From Siphonodentalium dalli (Eukaryota > Mollusca > Scaphopoda > Gadilida > Siphonodentaliidae), in contig CP136068.1 of the NCBI GenBank assembly GCA_032622095.1, positions 133,927,989-133,991,988 of the forward strand: a stretch of 64,000 nt of DNA, written 5' to 3'. The notes under the pieces were generated by a model, which had not been told where the DNA came from, searched no databases, and was given only the letters and a program-made list of their open reading frames with translations. Shown piece by piece: positions 46,901 through 58,202 of this stretch. How positions within the stretch are numbered: position 1 is the first letter of the stretch; each line of letters starts with the position of its first letter. Made by a program: the position numbers and the translations under genes.

Positions 46901-49189
46901 TCAGAGTCTAATACATTTTGGTTTGATGGCATTTGCTTCAGGTCTTTTGCGTTTAACTGCTGTGTGTAGAGGAGCCGATTTGCTTAGAGCATAACTCTCT
47001 GCATTAGAATTGATTCCACCTGAATTGGACTTAGTGGAAATTATATTCTGTCCCAGTATAATATTATTAAGTGTTCTCCCATATTGTAATGCATTTGGGT
47101 TTGCATTCCCACCATTAAATGTTGCTCTCTGCTGGCAAAATTCATTTTCAATGACGTCAGAATTAATCTGGGCAGGAACAATGGTGAATTTCTGTTTAAC
47201 TATATTTTGAGACAACTGATCGAACCCACGTATACAAGCACCTATATCCTCTCGTGTTTGAATTGAAATAAGATACTTATTAACTTCCTTTGGTGGCATT
47301 TTATTTATAATGGCCTTCTCCCAACTCTCAAACCATGTAAGAGCTTGTCGGTTTTCACAAAGTCTCTCATCATTGTAGCTGTTGATTGGTTTCTTATCTC
47401 TAAAATTCCTGATCAATTTCGTTGTCTGTTCCAGTAGCCCTATAGCACCATTCAGAGCTTCTCCTTTAGAACCAAGTGCCATTTTATACTCCGTCATGAG
47501 TTCCAATATGTTGCTGTTGAGTACATCTTCAGCTAGATGGTTACGCATTTTGATATGGCTATTTGGGTACATGTGTTCATGTGTAAGAAATCGGTGGATT
47601 TGTAATGGATTTTGATGACCCCAGTTATATGCATCAATCCACATCTGCCACTGAATCGTGTATTCATTTTCTTACTGTAGTAGACGTGTACATGTTTTTT
47701 TGATTCCACTTTTAAGAATATTGTTCCTAACCTTCTTAAAAACATGCGAATAATCCATCAAAGATTAGTGTTGTGTCTGGATTAAAAGGACAAATAACAT
47801 TAAAATTTTGACATGGATGCTTGAGTCCATGTATATGCATGAATGAGCGATTACACTGGGCCCCATCCATACTAGTGTATGCTACTGTGAACCCATAAGT
47901 CGACAGAATATCAACAGCTTCCTAGAAGATGGGATATATCTGCGATGCTTGTGCTTGTCGTGACACGAAATGTGCTAATGGAAAACGGAAACCAGTGTTT
48001 CCTAGGAACACTAATTGAAGTACATGATTTCCGAGGGTTTTTTCTTTCTTGCCTTGTTTCAGTGTTTCTTGGATATTTCCTTCTTCAAGTAGATCAGTAA
48101 ATCCGACACATTCAAACACATCACCATTCTTTTTCATTTGTAAATCTTCCTGAATACTCATTTCATCAGATATGATGCCCCCAGTTTTTCCTTCAGTTGG
48201 TATTGCTAATCGTTGTGCTTCTTTAAACATCCATTTCAATATATCATTTTGAAATCCTGACTTATGCTTGACATGATTCTTATACAGAATCAACAAACTT
48301 TCTGAGGGAAGTAGCAAAAGTTTACTCTTCCGAAACATCTTATAGCCTTGTGGGCTACGGGTATACAAATCCAAGCAAGCTGAAATTATATCTTTGGTCC
48401 ATCTATGCCCTCGGGAATCTTTTGAACAGCTGTTTGTTGCTTGTATTACTATTAAGTCTAATATTTTCTCTGGAACATTTGGTAATAATTTGCCTAGTTC
48501 AGTTTTTATGACAGTCTTGTCGACTAACTTGGATGTGTGATCAGACAATGTTTTACATGTATCAGTAACAGTTGTTTCAGTCTTTGGATCTTGGTTTTCC
48601 TTCTTGGTTATTCCCATCTTGCAGCATGTTCTGCAGACATCCTTTGTTGCTAGAAAGTGAACTGATCTGATAATCATTCTGCTCTTCCTTCCTATCTCCA
48701 GTTTTTCAATGAAATTTAACTTTGAACACAACATATGATCCTCATAATCTTTTCCATGACACAGCTTTATTATTTCAACCTGCTTGTGTATGATCACTTT
48801 ATTCTGATGCACATTACTGATCATAAGTTTGTCAAGATTGACATCTTTGTCATTTACAGTTAAGCTCCAGTTCGGTTCATTATAAACTATCTTTTTTATC
48901 ACAGCGATGTTATTACGAATTTGATCTGTGTTTATGGTGTATATTGGAATATTATCAGTAGTTTTCATTGGTTTCTTTTCCTAATATCACCAGTTTGATA
49001 CCTTTAAATACTGTTTGTAAATTGCCATCGACTCTTTTTCTCAACCGTATGGTATTTGGAAACAGCTGTGTAACTAGTTTACAGAAGATTGCTTGATCCT
49101 GAACACATTCCTTGGTATCAAGACTGGCATCTATGGCCTCAAGTTTGTAGCGCAAATAGTCTATTGCCTCTTCAAAATTGGTGCACAAC
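46901..49189 (-). pseudogene. P-element / THAP9-like transposase (disabled)
   Basis: Minus strand, inside the intron between helicase exons at 43,673 and 50,174. An acceptor (ATATTATAG) precedes 49,189. The segments in order are: LCTNFEEAIDYLRYKL; a second frame after a frameshift near 48,960; HRWTKDIISACLDLYTRSPQ; then LLLPSESLL; the DDE-like ISDEMSI; LQLVFLGNTG. After an in-frame TAG (47,922) come TSMDGAQCNRSF and, after another frameshift near 47,750, DYSHVFKKVRN. After an in-frame TAA come QWQMWIDAYNWG and FLTHEHMYPNSHIKMRNHLAEDVL, then the C-terminal ENEFCQQRATFNGG..NPNAL. This order (DEM-I, DG-x-x-N, D-x-x-H-x-x-K-x-x-RN, LT-x-EH) is that of the P-superfamily RNase-H transposase. The N-terminal THAP domain was not found. 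At least two stops and two frameshifts make it inactive. Confidence 0.78.
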
Positions 49190-49539
49190 CTATAATATAC
49201 ATGTATATGTTTTTGTAAGTATCGGTGGTACATTAAATTTCATTTCCATGCTTTACATTAATTAAATACACATGTCTGCTTGTGGTACACCCCCATTATG
49301 TATGAGTATTATACATGTACTAATAATTACATGTGGTACATGTACAGACTCTGGAATTATTTAAAATTTGTGGCCAGATTCATAATGTTCCGGTGACTTC
49401 CAGTTAGCTAGTCATGAAGGCATGTATTTCACAGCTACATGTGTAGATTACTGGTATGTCAGATAACCCTAACCACTCTGTTAAGTTGGACAAAAAATAT
49501 CTTACACTCTCTGATAGGCTTGTGTGCTATTGTTAGTTT

Positions 49540-49805
49540 AACCCTTTCATAACTGGAGCTTCCTGAAATTTTGAGAGAAAAAAACCCTGTGCTAATATAT
49601 TATCTTATATATGAGTCTCCCATAAGGAGCCTCACATATATTAGAGAGTACTTGGCCTAACAATATTAACCTTGAACTCGTAAGCCCGTGCATTCTCTTA
49701 TATATGTGAGGCTTCCTATGGGAGACTCGCGTGTATAAGAGAATGTACTGGCACAGCATATTTAATGATGCACAAGCGCAGCTCCCATCATGAAAATGTT
49801 AATAG
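49540..49805. repeat. MITE-like element with nested hairpins
   Basis: Ends TAACCCTTTCATAACTGGAG and a degenerate inverse (CTCCCATCATGAAAATGTTA), as at 43,695. Inside, two blocks around GAGTCTCCCATAAGGAGCC (49,612) and GAGGCTTCCTATGGGAGAC (49,709) are inverted copies of each other. The first 300 bp upstream (49,234-49,539) show nothing. Confidence 0.65.
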
Positions 49806-50173
49806 GCAGAATTTCAAATTACATTTTGTTATTTATATTTTATATATCAGGGTTATTAACTTATTATGTAATTTTAATTTCCGAATTGTTAAAAAACATG
49901 ACCGCCAGTGACCATCTTTGATTTCACATTTGAATCAATCGGTACACATGACACTTTCATTAATACGAAAATTTGGAAAACCGTTTATATCTTCAATCTT
50001 GAGGCCATGTTGGGTTTGATTGAAGGTGTTCTTATTGGATTATTGCAACCTGTGTATATACCCAGATCAACTTGATTTTATCGAGTTGAGCTAATGATAT
50101 CTCATATATATTTCTGTAAACTTGTCCATATCAGATAATTTTAGTCTGAACATGCAAATCTTTTCTTTTCTAG

Positions 50174-51710
50174 GTGGTTACATGTGGATGTTACCAGCTG
50201 TCATACAGCTGACAAATATGAAATTCCTTCTCAGTCTGAGTTTTCTGTATGTGAAGTCACAGAAAATGTAAATGACTTTGAATTGAAGGAGGACGAATTT
50301 GAGAATGATTTTAATCAGTTGATAGCAGACATTCCTCATGATTTAACAAATTCTGATATACCAGTGGACTTTGACACTAAAGATGTGCTGTTGGGGATAA
50401 ATCATGATGAAGCGTTGACATCTGTACAGGAGGAAATTAATCAGACCATTGATAAGTTGGTCAGTGAGATGCACATAAACAGAGTGAAAATATTTCTTTC
50501 AAAGCAGTTTCAGATACTACTAGATATAATGGAAATGTGTGGCATTGAGTTGGAGAAATGTGACCCCGTTTCACAGGAACAGCTGAATTCTATATGTATG
50601 AAATCAAATGAGTATCAGACTGGCTCACTATATAAATTGTGTTGTATGCTGCTGTTTAGTGAAACTGTCACAGCATCTGTTCCAGTACAGTACCATATCT
50701 GTTTTAATTTGTTCATTGGTTGTCGTAAGTTGCTGCTGAAGAAAAAGGAGAGTCTTTATCCAATTTCAGAACGCAGTATTACGGCAAGGGATATTAAAGA
50801 AGACATTACCTGTGGTGCACGTGTAAAGATAAGATATGTCAGTGGTTATTGTATTGCTAAGCTACTTTTCAAATACACCACAACAATCCGGACATCATGT
50901 TTTCTTCAAATACATCTGATATTATATATAAGGAGAATAAATTGAAAGTCGAAATTCTAAGAGCATTATCTACCTCTGAAGATATCATAGTGAGGGAATC
51001 AAGTGATCCATCAACATTACATTATACTATGAATAAACAATTTGTTTCGAAAGGATTAACTCACATTACAGATGAAGTGTTTGCCTTTTTCGAATGTCTG
51101 TGTGGACTATGTCTGAAACTTCTCGTAGACAAGAATTTAAATATATATGGTGATCAGCTTTTTGGCGCTGTGTGGGGAGATTTGGAAAGATCGGAAGAAT
51201 TACAGTTGAAATGGATGGATATCAAAAGAGGACAGAAGCTCCTTACAACCATTGACTCCCCTTCAGATTCTGTATCACATGTTGTACAGCTTCTTGTAAA
51301 CAGAGTAGTTTGCCTAAAGCAACTCTTTGAAAAAGTTGTAAAACCATTCCTGTCTGTTACTTTCAACCAGTTTCGGAAACATTTCCTTGAATCGATGTGT
51401 TCAGAAAAAGATGGCTCATAGGAAGCAAATTATGGTGACAAAGAAATCAAAAGTACAGGCTACCTCAGTAACATTTTCATCCATAGTTGATGACAATTCT
51501 CCTGGAAACTCATGATATGCTGAAAGCATGTGCAACTGTTGATGCCCCATTCTTGCAGTCTTTCAAGAAATATCAATTGCAGATTTTGTGCAAAGCTTAT
51601 GGTTTAAGATATGTTCAGAAGGATAAGAAATCTCAACTATGCACAAAACTAGAAAACGCTTTGCCACAAGAGACTGAGATGAAGTGCGTAGATGCTTTCA
51701 AAAAAGATTA
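50174..51710 (+). pseudogene. C-terminal region of the helicase gene or separate element protein; unrecognised
   Basis: The acceptor CTTTTCTAG precedes 50,174, which joins in phase 2 to the exon ending at 43,673 (AGG, then WLHVDVTSCHT). The first ~230 residues are acidic, then helical, and include RVKIRYVSGYCIAKLLFKY. A frameshift near 50,875 leads to FFECLCGLCLKLLVDKNLNI and QLFGAVWGDL. Further frame changes lie near 51,408 and 51,500. The last part, FLQSFKKYQLQILCKAYGLR, has the length and helix pattern of a SAP-like DNA-binding motif. I do not recognise the middle part. It may be a helicase extension or a separate DNA-binding protein of the element. At least three frameshifts make this copy defective. 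Confidence 0.6.
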
Positions 51711-51726
51711 GGAATTGTTATGCATT

Positions 51727-52132
51727 TGTATACAAGGCTGCAAATAGCGTGTCAGTCTTTTGCAGAATTAGGTCCCCAGAGGGTGAATTTAGTGACGCTA
51801 TCCCACATAGCATCACCAAATTCACCCTCTGGAGACCTCATTCTGCTTATGCCTCATCTTCTGTGAAGTATCTATAGTCGCAAATTAACATTGTTTTAGT
51901 TACGTTTTCCCTTCTGAGAATGACTAACGGGTGAACATCGCCAACTGCAACTGGGGAACTTCAATCTGATCCTAGACCTACCATAGCCGTTGAGGGCCTA
52001 AGCAGAATGAGGTTCCCAGAGGTAGAATTCAGTGACGCTAGCCAGCTGTGAGGGATAGCATAACTAAATTCATCCTCTGGGGACCTCATTCTATAAATTA
52101 GAGACACGTTATTTGCAGGCTTGTTTGTATAT
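51727..52132. repeat. Compound foldback element next to the coding end
   Basis: The outer arms (GTATACAAGGCTGCAAATAG and its inverse near 52,113-52,132) enclose two inner palindromes at 51,765-51,845 and 52,005-52,090. Both are built on GGTCCCCAGAGGGTGAATTT or variants. No coding capacity. It lies directly after the last recognisable coding sequence. Confidence 0.7.
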
Positions 52133-52203
52133 AATGATAAAGATATACGCTGGGTTAGAGCACTAATTTACCGACCCCACAATTCTTTTTGAATGGCTTA
52201 AAA

Positions 52204-52290
52204 CACAGGTTCCCTGGTGCAATACCACCACTACAAGTATATATACAGTATATATACTTGTAGTGGTGGTATCGCATCAGGGGACCTGTG
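52204..52290. repeat. End-palindrome element, 87 bp, with 8-bp TSD
   Basis: CACAGGTTCCCTGGTGCAAT ... and its inverse, ending GGGGACCTGTG. It is flanked by GCTTAAAA at 52,196-52,203 and again at 52,291-52,298, a perfect 8-bp target-site duplication. Each half equals the outer ~43 bp of the 24-kb unit's TIRs. Confidence 0.9.
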
Positions 52291-53981
52291 GCTTAAAATA
52301 CTATGTTTATACCTAAAAATCCATCTAGTCATTTCAGTGTACACTTTTTTACGTTTGAGTAAATCACTTCATTTAGAAGGTGCCAAGATTTACACTGCCG
52401 AGATTTATTTAAGGACAAAAAATATAAAGCAGGTATTAAATCAACCTGAATTAACTGCGACATTTCGTCTTTTAAATGTAGTACTGTACATGTATGATAC
52501 CATATCTGGTACGTAAGGCTTGTCGACTTTTGGTGACATGTACTTGCCTCAAACTATGTCTAAGGTTCATGAAAAAGTTTCAATTTCAACACATTTTTTC
52601 TAATTTGACTCCAATGGAAGGCATTATAGTGTACTTAATATTCACTTGCCAAATAAAATAGGCCAAATTCTTGTTATTATAACATTTTTGACACAATAAT
52701 GTGGCGAATATGTCCTGCATCATTAACTCTTGTGATATTTACTGTTATTAGCAATAAGCCAACCTTTTGCTCAATATAAATTAATCAGACCAATGGAAAA
52801 GAAATTCTCAATTCTCAAAACATGCACGGCTAGTAAATCACTACATGTAGTTGGGTCAATCAACTTGCCTATTTTTAACACAACTAATGAAATCGACAGA
52901 AGGTTTTATTAAAGGTACGGATGGCCTTCGTTATCTATCATATATTTTGGAACTGCTGTCTATGTGTGTTATAGACTCGAAAACTGCTCGACCGATCCGA
53001 CTCATATTTGGTATGTATGGCTACTTTGATCCCGGGAACAATATGAGTGGGTCCAATTTCACGTGCGGCCGTGTCCTTGACCTAGCTACTTTTCAACGTT
53101 GTTCGCTCAGTATTGTTCAACGCTATAGTCCGGTCGAATTCAGGTACATTAGCTAGTATGTAATAATTTAGAAATAACAGTTACCATATTATGAAAATTT
53201 CCTCAAGAAAATAAACTATTAGTATGGTATAGTGATAGTATGAATGCGATAGTATCCACAAAACACACTTTGTGTGAGCCGAGTGTTTGCTTATATACAG
53301 CATGTAAATAGTGGGCGATATTAAAGCAAAACACCAAGCAATGTTTTTATGAGAGTCATTCACGGTGACCAATTGAGAGGCGAGGATTAGTGAGCGTTAT
53401 GTTGTTGCTGACATTACTTTTCATCGTGTTATACATGTATTCTGAAGTTAATTTGCAATAGCAATGTCACAGCGAATTGTGACCTCTCTAACTCTCGCGG
53501 CACCGTCAGAATGTCCATATATTGCTGGCAGAAGATCATTCAAATATTTGCCAGGCCGCCAAATATTCGATATGGTGAAAATTAACAGATTAGAAAATTC
53601 TAAATCTGATAACTTTCAGCTTTGATAGGTTGGTTCCTCGGCTCAATTCAAATATCTCCCCCCCTCCGAAGCCAAAGAAATAGTAACTGAGGGGTCGTTT
53701 AATCAGAGTATGCATCTTTAACTTACACAACCCCTTTGTTTCAAATTGGCTTTGTTATTGTGAATATACCGGTATCTCATTTATGAATTTCCCTGAAATT
53801 GAGTGTTGTCAAATTGTTATGCAAACATTTTGATATTATTCAACACTAATTTAGATTGAATGAAGGAAACCAATATATGACAGTTCGATATTTCTTACTT
53901 TTCAATCTGACACTATAATAACTAATGTCATTTATTTTATAAGCAAATACTTTTCTTAATTGTGGATGAGATAATTCCACC

Positions 53982-54067
53982 CACATGTCCCCTGGTGCGA
54001 TACCACCCCTACAAGTATATATTAGTATATATACTTGTAGGGGTGGTATCGCACCAGGGGACCTGTG
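53982..54067. repeat. End-palindrome element, 86 bp
   Basis: Nearly perfect palindrome. The left half CACATGTCCCCTGGTGCGAT continues through CACCCCTACAAGTATATAT, the right half is its inverse. No clear direct repeat flanks it (ATTCCACC against ATAAAGGT). Confidence 0.85.
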
Positions 54068-55708
54068 ATAAAGGTATGTAGAATATGGTCAATGACATTC
54101 TCAAATAGTTGCCATATACATTAGCCATTTTAATCAGTGTTTTAATGGGAAAAAATTACTGAGTTGGAGATGTAACGTACATGACATTTTCATGTAACGT
54201 ACATGTACGTGATAACAAATTAAGAGTTACTACAAAGTAATTTGAGGATAATGTTGTCATTGGGAAACAGACGAGAAGTATCGCAACCCCATTAATAATT
54301 GATCTGAAAATACATAATTCAAGAGTGCTGCTGAATTTCATCAGTTGGTAATGAAAGAGTATTTTTTGCACGTAATGTAAATGAAACATCGTTTTCTCTG
54401 TATATCATTTGAATACACCAAAGGCCAGTTATTTTGTTATTTTATAATGTTTGCATATATTGTTGACTATTCCGAAACTTATCAAATTATTAGTTACGTC
54501 ATTATGTTTTTTAAATAGTTATCACATTTTAATAACATATGTGTTCACTGTAACATACCTGACGTTGAGACTCGCCCTTGAACAAGGTACCTACTAATTT
54601 AATTTCATTATTTTCATAGGTTAAAATAGTTTAATATTAAAAGGAGATTTATGGGGCCGTCTCCTACTCTACTAAACAAGATATCCCATAAAATAATTAC
54701 TATGAGCCAAGAATGAGAGTTAAACAAATACACAGAGAATCACTACCCTATAACAATCTGATAATTATAACGAAGCCATAAACTAATTTTCATTATAATT
54801 ACCATGTTGTTTACATTATCCACAGAGCACATTAGTGTATTTGTTGTATATATTATGTTGAGTATAATAGGAGATGGCCCAACAAATGGCTGGATTCAGT
54901 GTACAGTTCCCATTTAAGCCATTGACATTTTGCTGATTTATTATGTTGAATAAAGCTATTTTGTAATTCAATGGTTGTTTCAATGTTTTTTCTATTACCA
55001 AACAGCTGTATCAAATGTGAGATAATGATACAAAAACTGTTGGGATATTCTGGTTCTACATTATGTGGATGCCACCTCACTGACCTCAGTTATCCAAGTA
55101 GAGGTGCGTGAATTTGACTATGAACAAATATCCATCCAAGGTATCTCCAGATGAATTTTTCCAAACCAGTGCAATTACATGCGTCACATTCATATATACA
55201 ATGGATGCTTGGTGATTGAATCACAACAAGACTATCTGATGGAAATATGGAGCCTCCAATGCCCTGCATCCCACGAGAAACCATGCATATCATAGTTATT
55301 AATTTATATTATAATGCCAAACAAAATGGTTAGGCCTGCTGCATCCCCAATCAAAACTTTAGTGACCCATATGGTATTAATAACCCCGGGAACTAGCAGT
55401 TCAAACCCTAGTGACAACTCCTTAGGCCATAGTAGCGGCGCAGGTCATTTGGGGCGATACTACCACTGCCACTTCAGTATTTTATGTAATAGTATATAGG
55501 GGGCCATTGTATTACCGGTATGCATATACATGTTGTATATACAATTAGATTTGTGAACCTACGGCATATATTCCTCTGGTGTTACTTTCAGATTTGATTT
55601 ATTATTGTATCGTGACAGTACTGTGCTCAAAATGGTTCACTAGACCTTATTCAAGTTTGAATGTGTCCTCAAGACCACCAATATTAATGATTGGCAAGGT
55701 GACAAGCA

Positions 55709-55798
55709 AAGGTCCACTGGGGCGATACCAAGTATATACATATGTATATGATCGTATATATTGCATGTAGTCGTGGTATCACATCAGGGGTACATGTG
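55709..55798. repeat. End-palindrome element, degenerate copy
   Basis: AAGGTCCACTGGGGCGATAC with a degenerate inverse ATCACATCAGGGGTACATG and a TATATACATATG-like centre. A further weak half (GGGGCGATACTACCACTGCC) lies at 55,451-55,470. Confidence 0.6.
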
Positions 55799-56276
55799 TT
55801 AGATTGTCAGCTGTGGTGCCATTTAAGCAAAGCCATTCCAGCCCCATGCAATTTCCAAAATATATTGTCAAATTATTTGATTTTAAGTTAATTTTCTCAA
55901 ATTCTAGGTGATGGAAATTACTGACAATTGCTGTGTAGCATGCATTAGTATGTAATCTTACTGACCATGTTACGATTTGCATTTTTTTTTAAATAACAAC
56001 TAATTTGAAGCAAGATTTGGTTACAAGCAATGAAGTTGACCGTTTCAATATTCGCGGAATTTTTAGGTGACCCCGAGGTCGAAGATCATAGTCGCATTTG
56101 ATTCATTCGGGAAATTTAAATGAAAAAGCGGACAATATACCGTTTCTTTTATTTTGGGATTAATTAATAAAATATTGGGAATATAAATACTGACATAGAA
56201 ATATTTAAGAACTTGTAAGCAATTTTATAATATACTTATTTCTTAATCGATTTTGGCCAATGGGAAAATTGTTGTA

Positions 56277-56778
56277 AATTTGCTGCGGCGCAACCAAAAT
56301 GGTTGAAAAAATAGATTCCTTCCAATTTCTCATATTCGCAAATTGTATTTATTCGTTTATGGTTCGAGTGATGGCTCGTTTCGTTGATTAAATGGGTGGG
56401 ATGAAATCAGCATGTATCGCTGATTAATTTGGTGCGATATATGTAGGGGATACTTCGCGGAACGAGAGTTTGTGTATTATAGTAATGGACTCATTTGGAG
56501 TTCTATTTATATCGCTCTCTGTTCAAGTGTTTGTCCGATTTTGAAAATGCGCCCAAATTTCGCAATATATCCAAAATGCTTTCATGCATCGGAACGGGGC
56601 ATATACCAAATTAAAGGTGGGAATGTGGTTCATCGAACGTGATATATGGCTTGCAAGAGCTCGTGTCGATGGGTTTTTTGTGATTTTTTTGTCTAGAGTT
56701 AACCCTATGCTAGAATTGAGTCAACTGCTTCCAAACCTTGTATTAGTATATATACTTGTAGGGGTGGTATCGCACCAG
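56277..56778 (-). repeat. Right terminal inverted repeat (~502 bp)
   Basis: Inverse of 32,756-33,263. It ends ...GGTATCGCACCAG and then departs from the expected GGGACCTGTG, so the last ~10 bp are missing or altered (TAGAGACC follows). The host repeat cut on the left does not resume here. Confidence 0.88.
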
Positions 56779-58202
56779 TAGAGACCGTTCGCAAAACTCA
56801 CGTTTACGATTACGGATACGAATAGGGTACGTCACCAACCTTTGTGTACTTTCTAATCGTTCTCGTATTTTACTATCCGTAATAACGGTTACGATTTCAT
56901 GGTTTCTAATAAGCTCAAATAACACCTGAAATTTATTTTCTGCAATATATCACTTTACTCCGTTCGAGACTGTATATGTATATCATGTAAACCATCCAGT
57001 TGTATTGAGCTACGACCTCGATATGCTGTTTAGATTGTCAATCACTGTACTCGTCGTGAATCACGAGCTTCCGGCTATTCACAACGGATAGCCATCGCTG
57101 ACTGCGACAGAAAACTTTACAGTGAGAGGAGTGCACTATGAAACCAGTCGCCAAAATTACAGTTTATAGTGTGCGATGATGAGGAGTTTTGAGTGATTAT
57201 TATGTGCAAGATAGTACACAATATATAGTGAAATTCAACAATTATTTAATTCAACAACCCATGGTCGTGTGCTAACGTGTGCAGTTATAGAATGCATCAG
57301 GAGAGCCTAAAGAATGGCATAACCTTATTAATGAAAAGATTATGTGTTCTCTTCCCCCTTCCCGAATTGAATAGTTCATTCAATTTAATAATATTCGGTT
57401 TTAGGTAGAAGTTGGGTTTTATATATCTCTGTATGCAGGGCATTTAAAATTACATGGAATTCATAACCTATTTTAAAATTACATGGAATTCATAACCGAG
57501 TTCTTAGTTACATAAAGTACCGTCTGAGTAATCTGAACATACCCTGATCCCGATTCAACGGGTAAGTAGTAATTTCTGCTCCTGAACCGTAACTAAAAGA
57601 ATATATGGCACACCCACCGACATCACCAGAGCTCAGCAGTCTGTCAGGTTTGTTCTTTTCATTTATTTTTAATTTAAAAAACACGCACAAATGCGGCATT
57701 TAAAGGTACTCAATCCGATTATATGTCCCCATATCAGTCAACTATATTATAAAATTGCCCAAAACCTGTTATTTATCAACATTTTGTTGAACAAATTTTG
57801 CCGGTTTGTCAAATATCTGACCAAATAGCAGCTTGATGCACATCGCTTCTACCGTGTCGACTTTGTTTCGATTTGGTAGTAACAAATCAGAAGTGATGCA
57901 CATCAGCGAGTTCACAACATTATGTCGGATTTCCTAAACCCAAAGAGGTGAAGCCGAAATCGCATTGAAATCAAATCGCGGACACGAAGGGCTTGAACGA
58001 TGGCGTCGTGGTTGATGTGAGGTCCAAATTCAGGAACCCCTCTTCCTCATCAGCATAACGTCTATCTGGTCATCCATGCTAACAACGAACTGTATTTCCA
58101 CCACATATGACCTGGCACTTATACCTGTATTGCCACAATATATCACGATAATCCCGGGTCGTACGTTGTGACTGGTCGAATTATTGACAATATAAACAGG
58201 TC
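56779..58202. other. Intergenic; small duplications, no gene recognised
   Basis: Contains a ~26-bp tandem duplication (TTAAAATTACATGGAATTCA at 57,446 and 57,473). An inverted, shortened match (57,702-57,793) to 15,128-15,250 of the duplicated intron block includes TGATAAATAACAGGTTTTGG in reverse. Nothing else recognised. Confidence 0.55.

Larger units (their letters stand above)
52300..56276. other. Right part of the 24-kb unit; no gene recognised
   Basis: Apart from the end-palindromes this stretch shows only AT-rich sequence. A minus-strand stretch at 54,850-55,290 and a plus-strand one at 52,850-53,156 stay open for 75-100 codons, but I recognise no family in either and the composition is not clearly coding. 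Confidence 0.5.
32756..56778. mobile_element. 24-kb unit with ~505-bp TIRs: putative giant P-superfamily transposon
   Basis: Bounded by inverted repeats at 32,756-33,263 and 56,277-56,778. The left terminus is set independently, because a dispersed host repeat is interrupted exactly there. Contents: a PIF1-like helicase gene (plus strand), an unrecognised C-terminal coding region, a P-element/THAP9-like transposase (minus strand), a 6-kb foldback insertion and several small palindromes built from the unit's own ends. One such palindrome has an 8-bp target-site duplication, as made by P-superfamily transposases. Transposase, TIRs and TSD length therefore agree. Whether the helicase belongs to the element or is a captured host gene cannot be decided here. 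The copy is inactive, with disabled genes and ~10 bp missing at the right end. Confidence 0.72.

Noticed and set aside
52851-53156. 101-codon open frame as a further element gene
   Set aside because: No recognisable motif, no clear splice sites, and neighbouring sequence is non-coding. Kept only as an unrecognised stretch.
54816-55293. Minus-strand open frames as a decayed gene
   Set aside because: They look mildly coding-like but I recognise no family and cannot define exons.
32756-56778. Polinton/Maverick or Helitron as the identity of the 24-kb unit
   Set aside because: The TIR length and size suit a Polinton and the PIF1 helicase a Helitron. But no DNA polymerase B, retroviral-type integrase, capsid or Rep/HUH motif was found, Helitrons lack TIRs, and the transposase motifs and 8-bp TSD fit the P superfamily.
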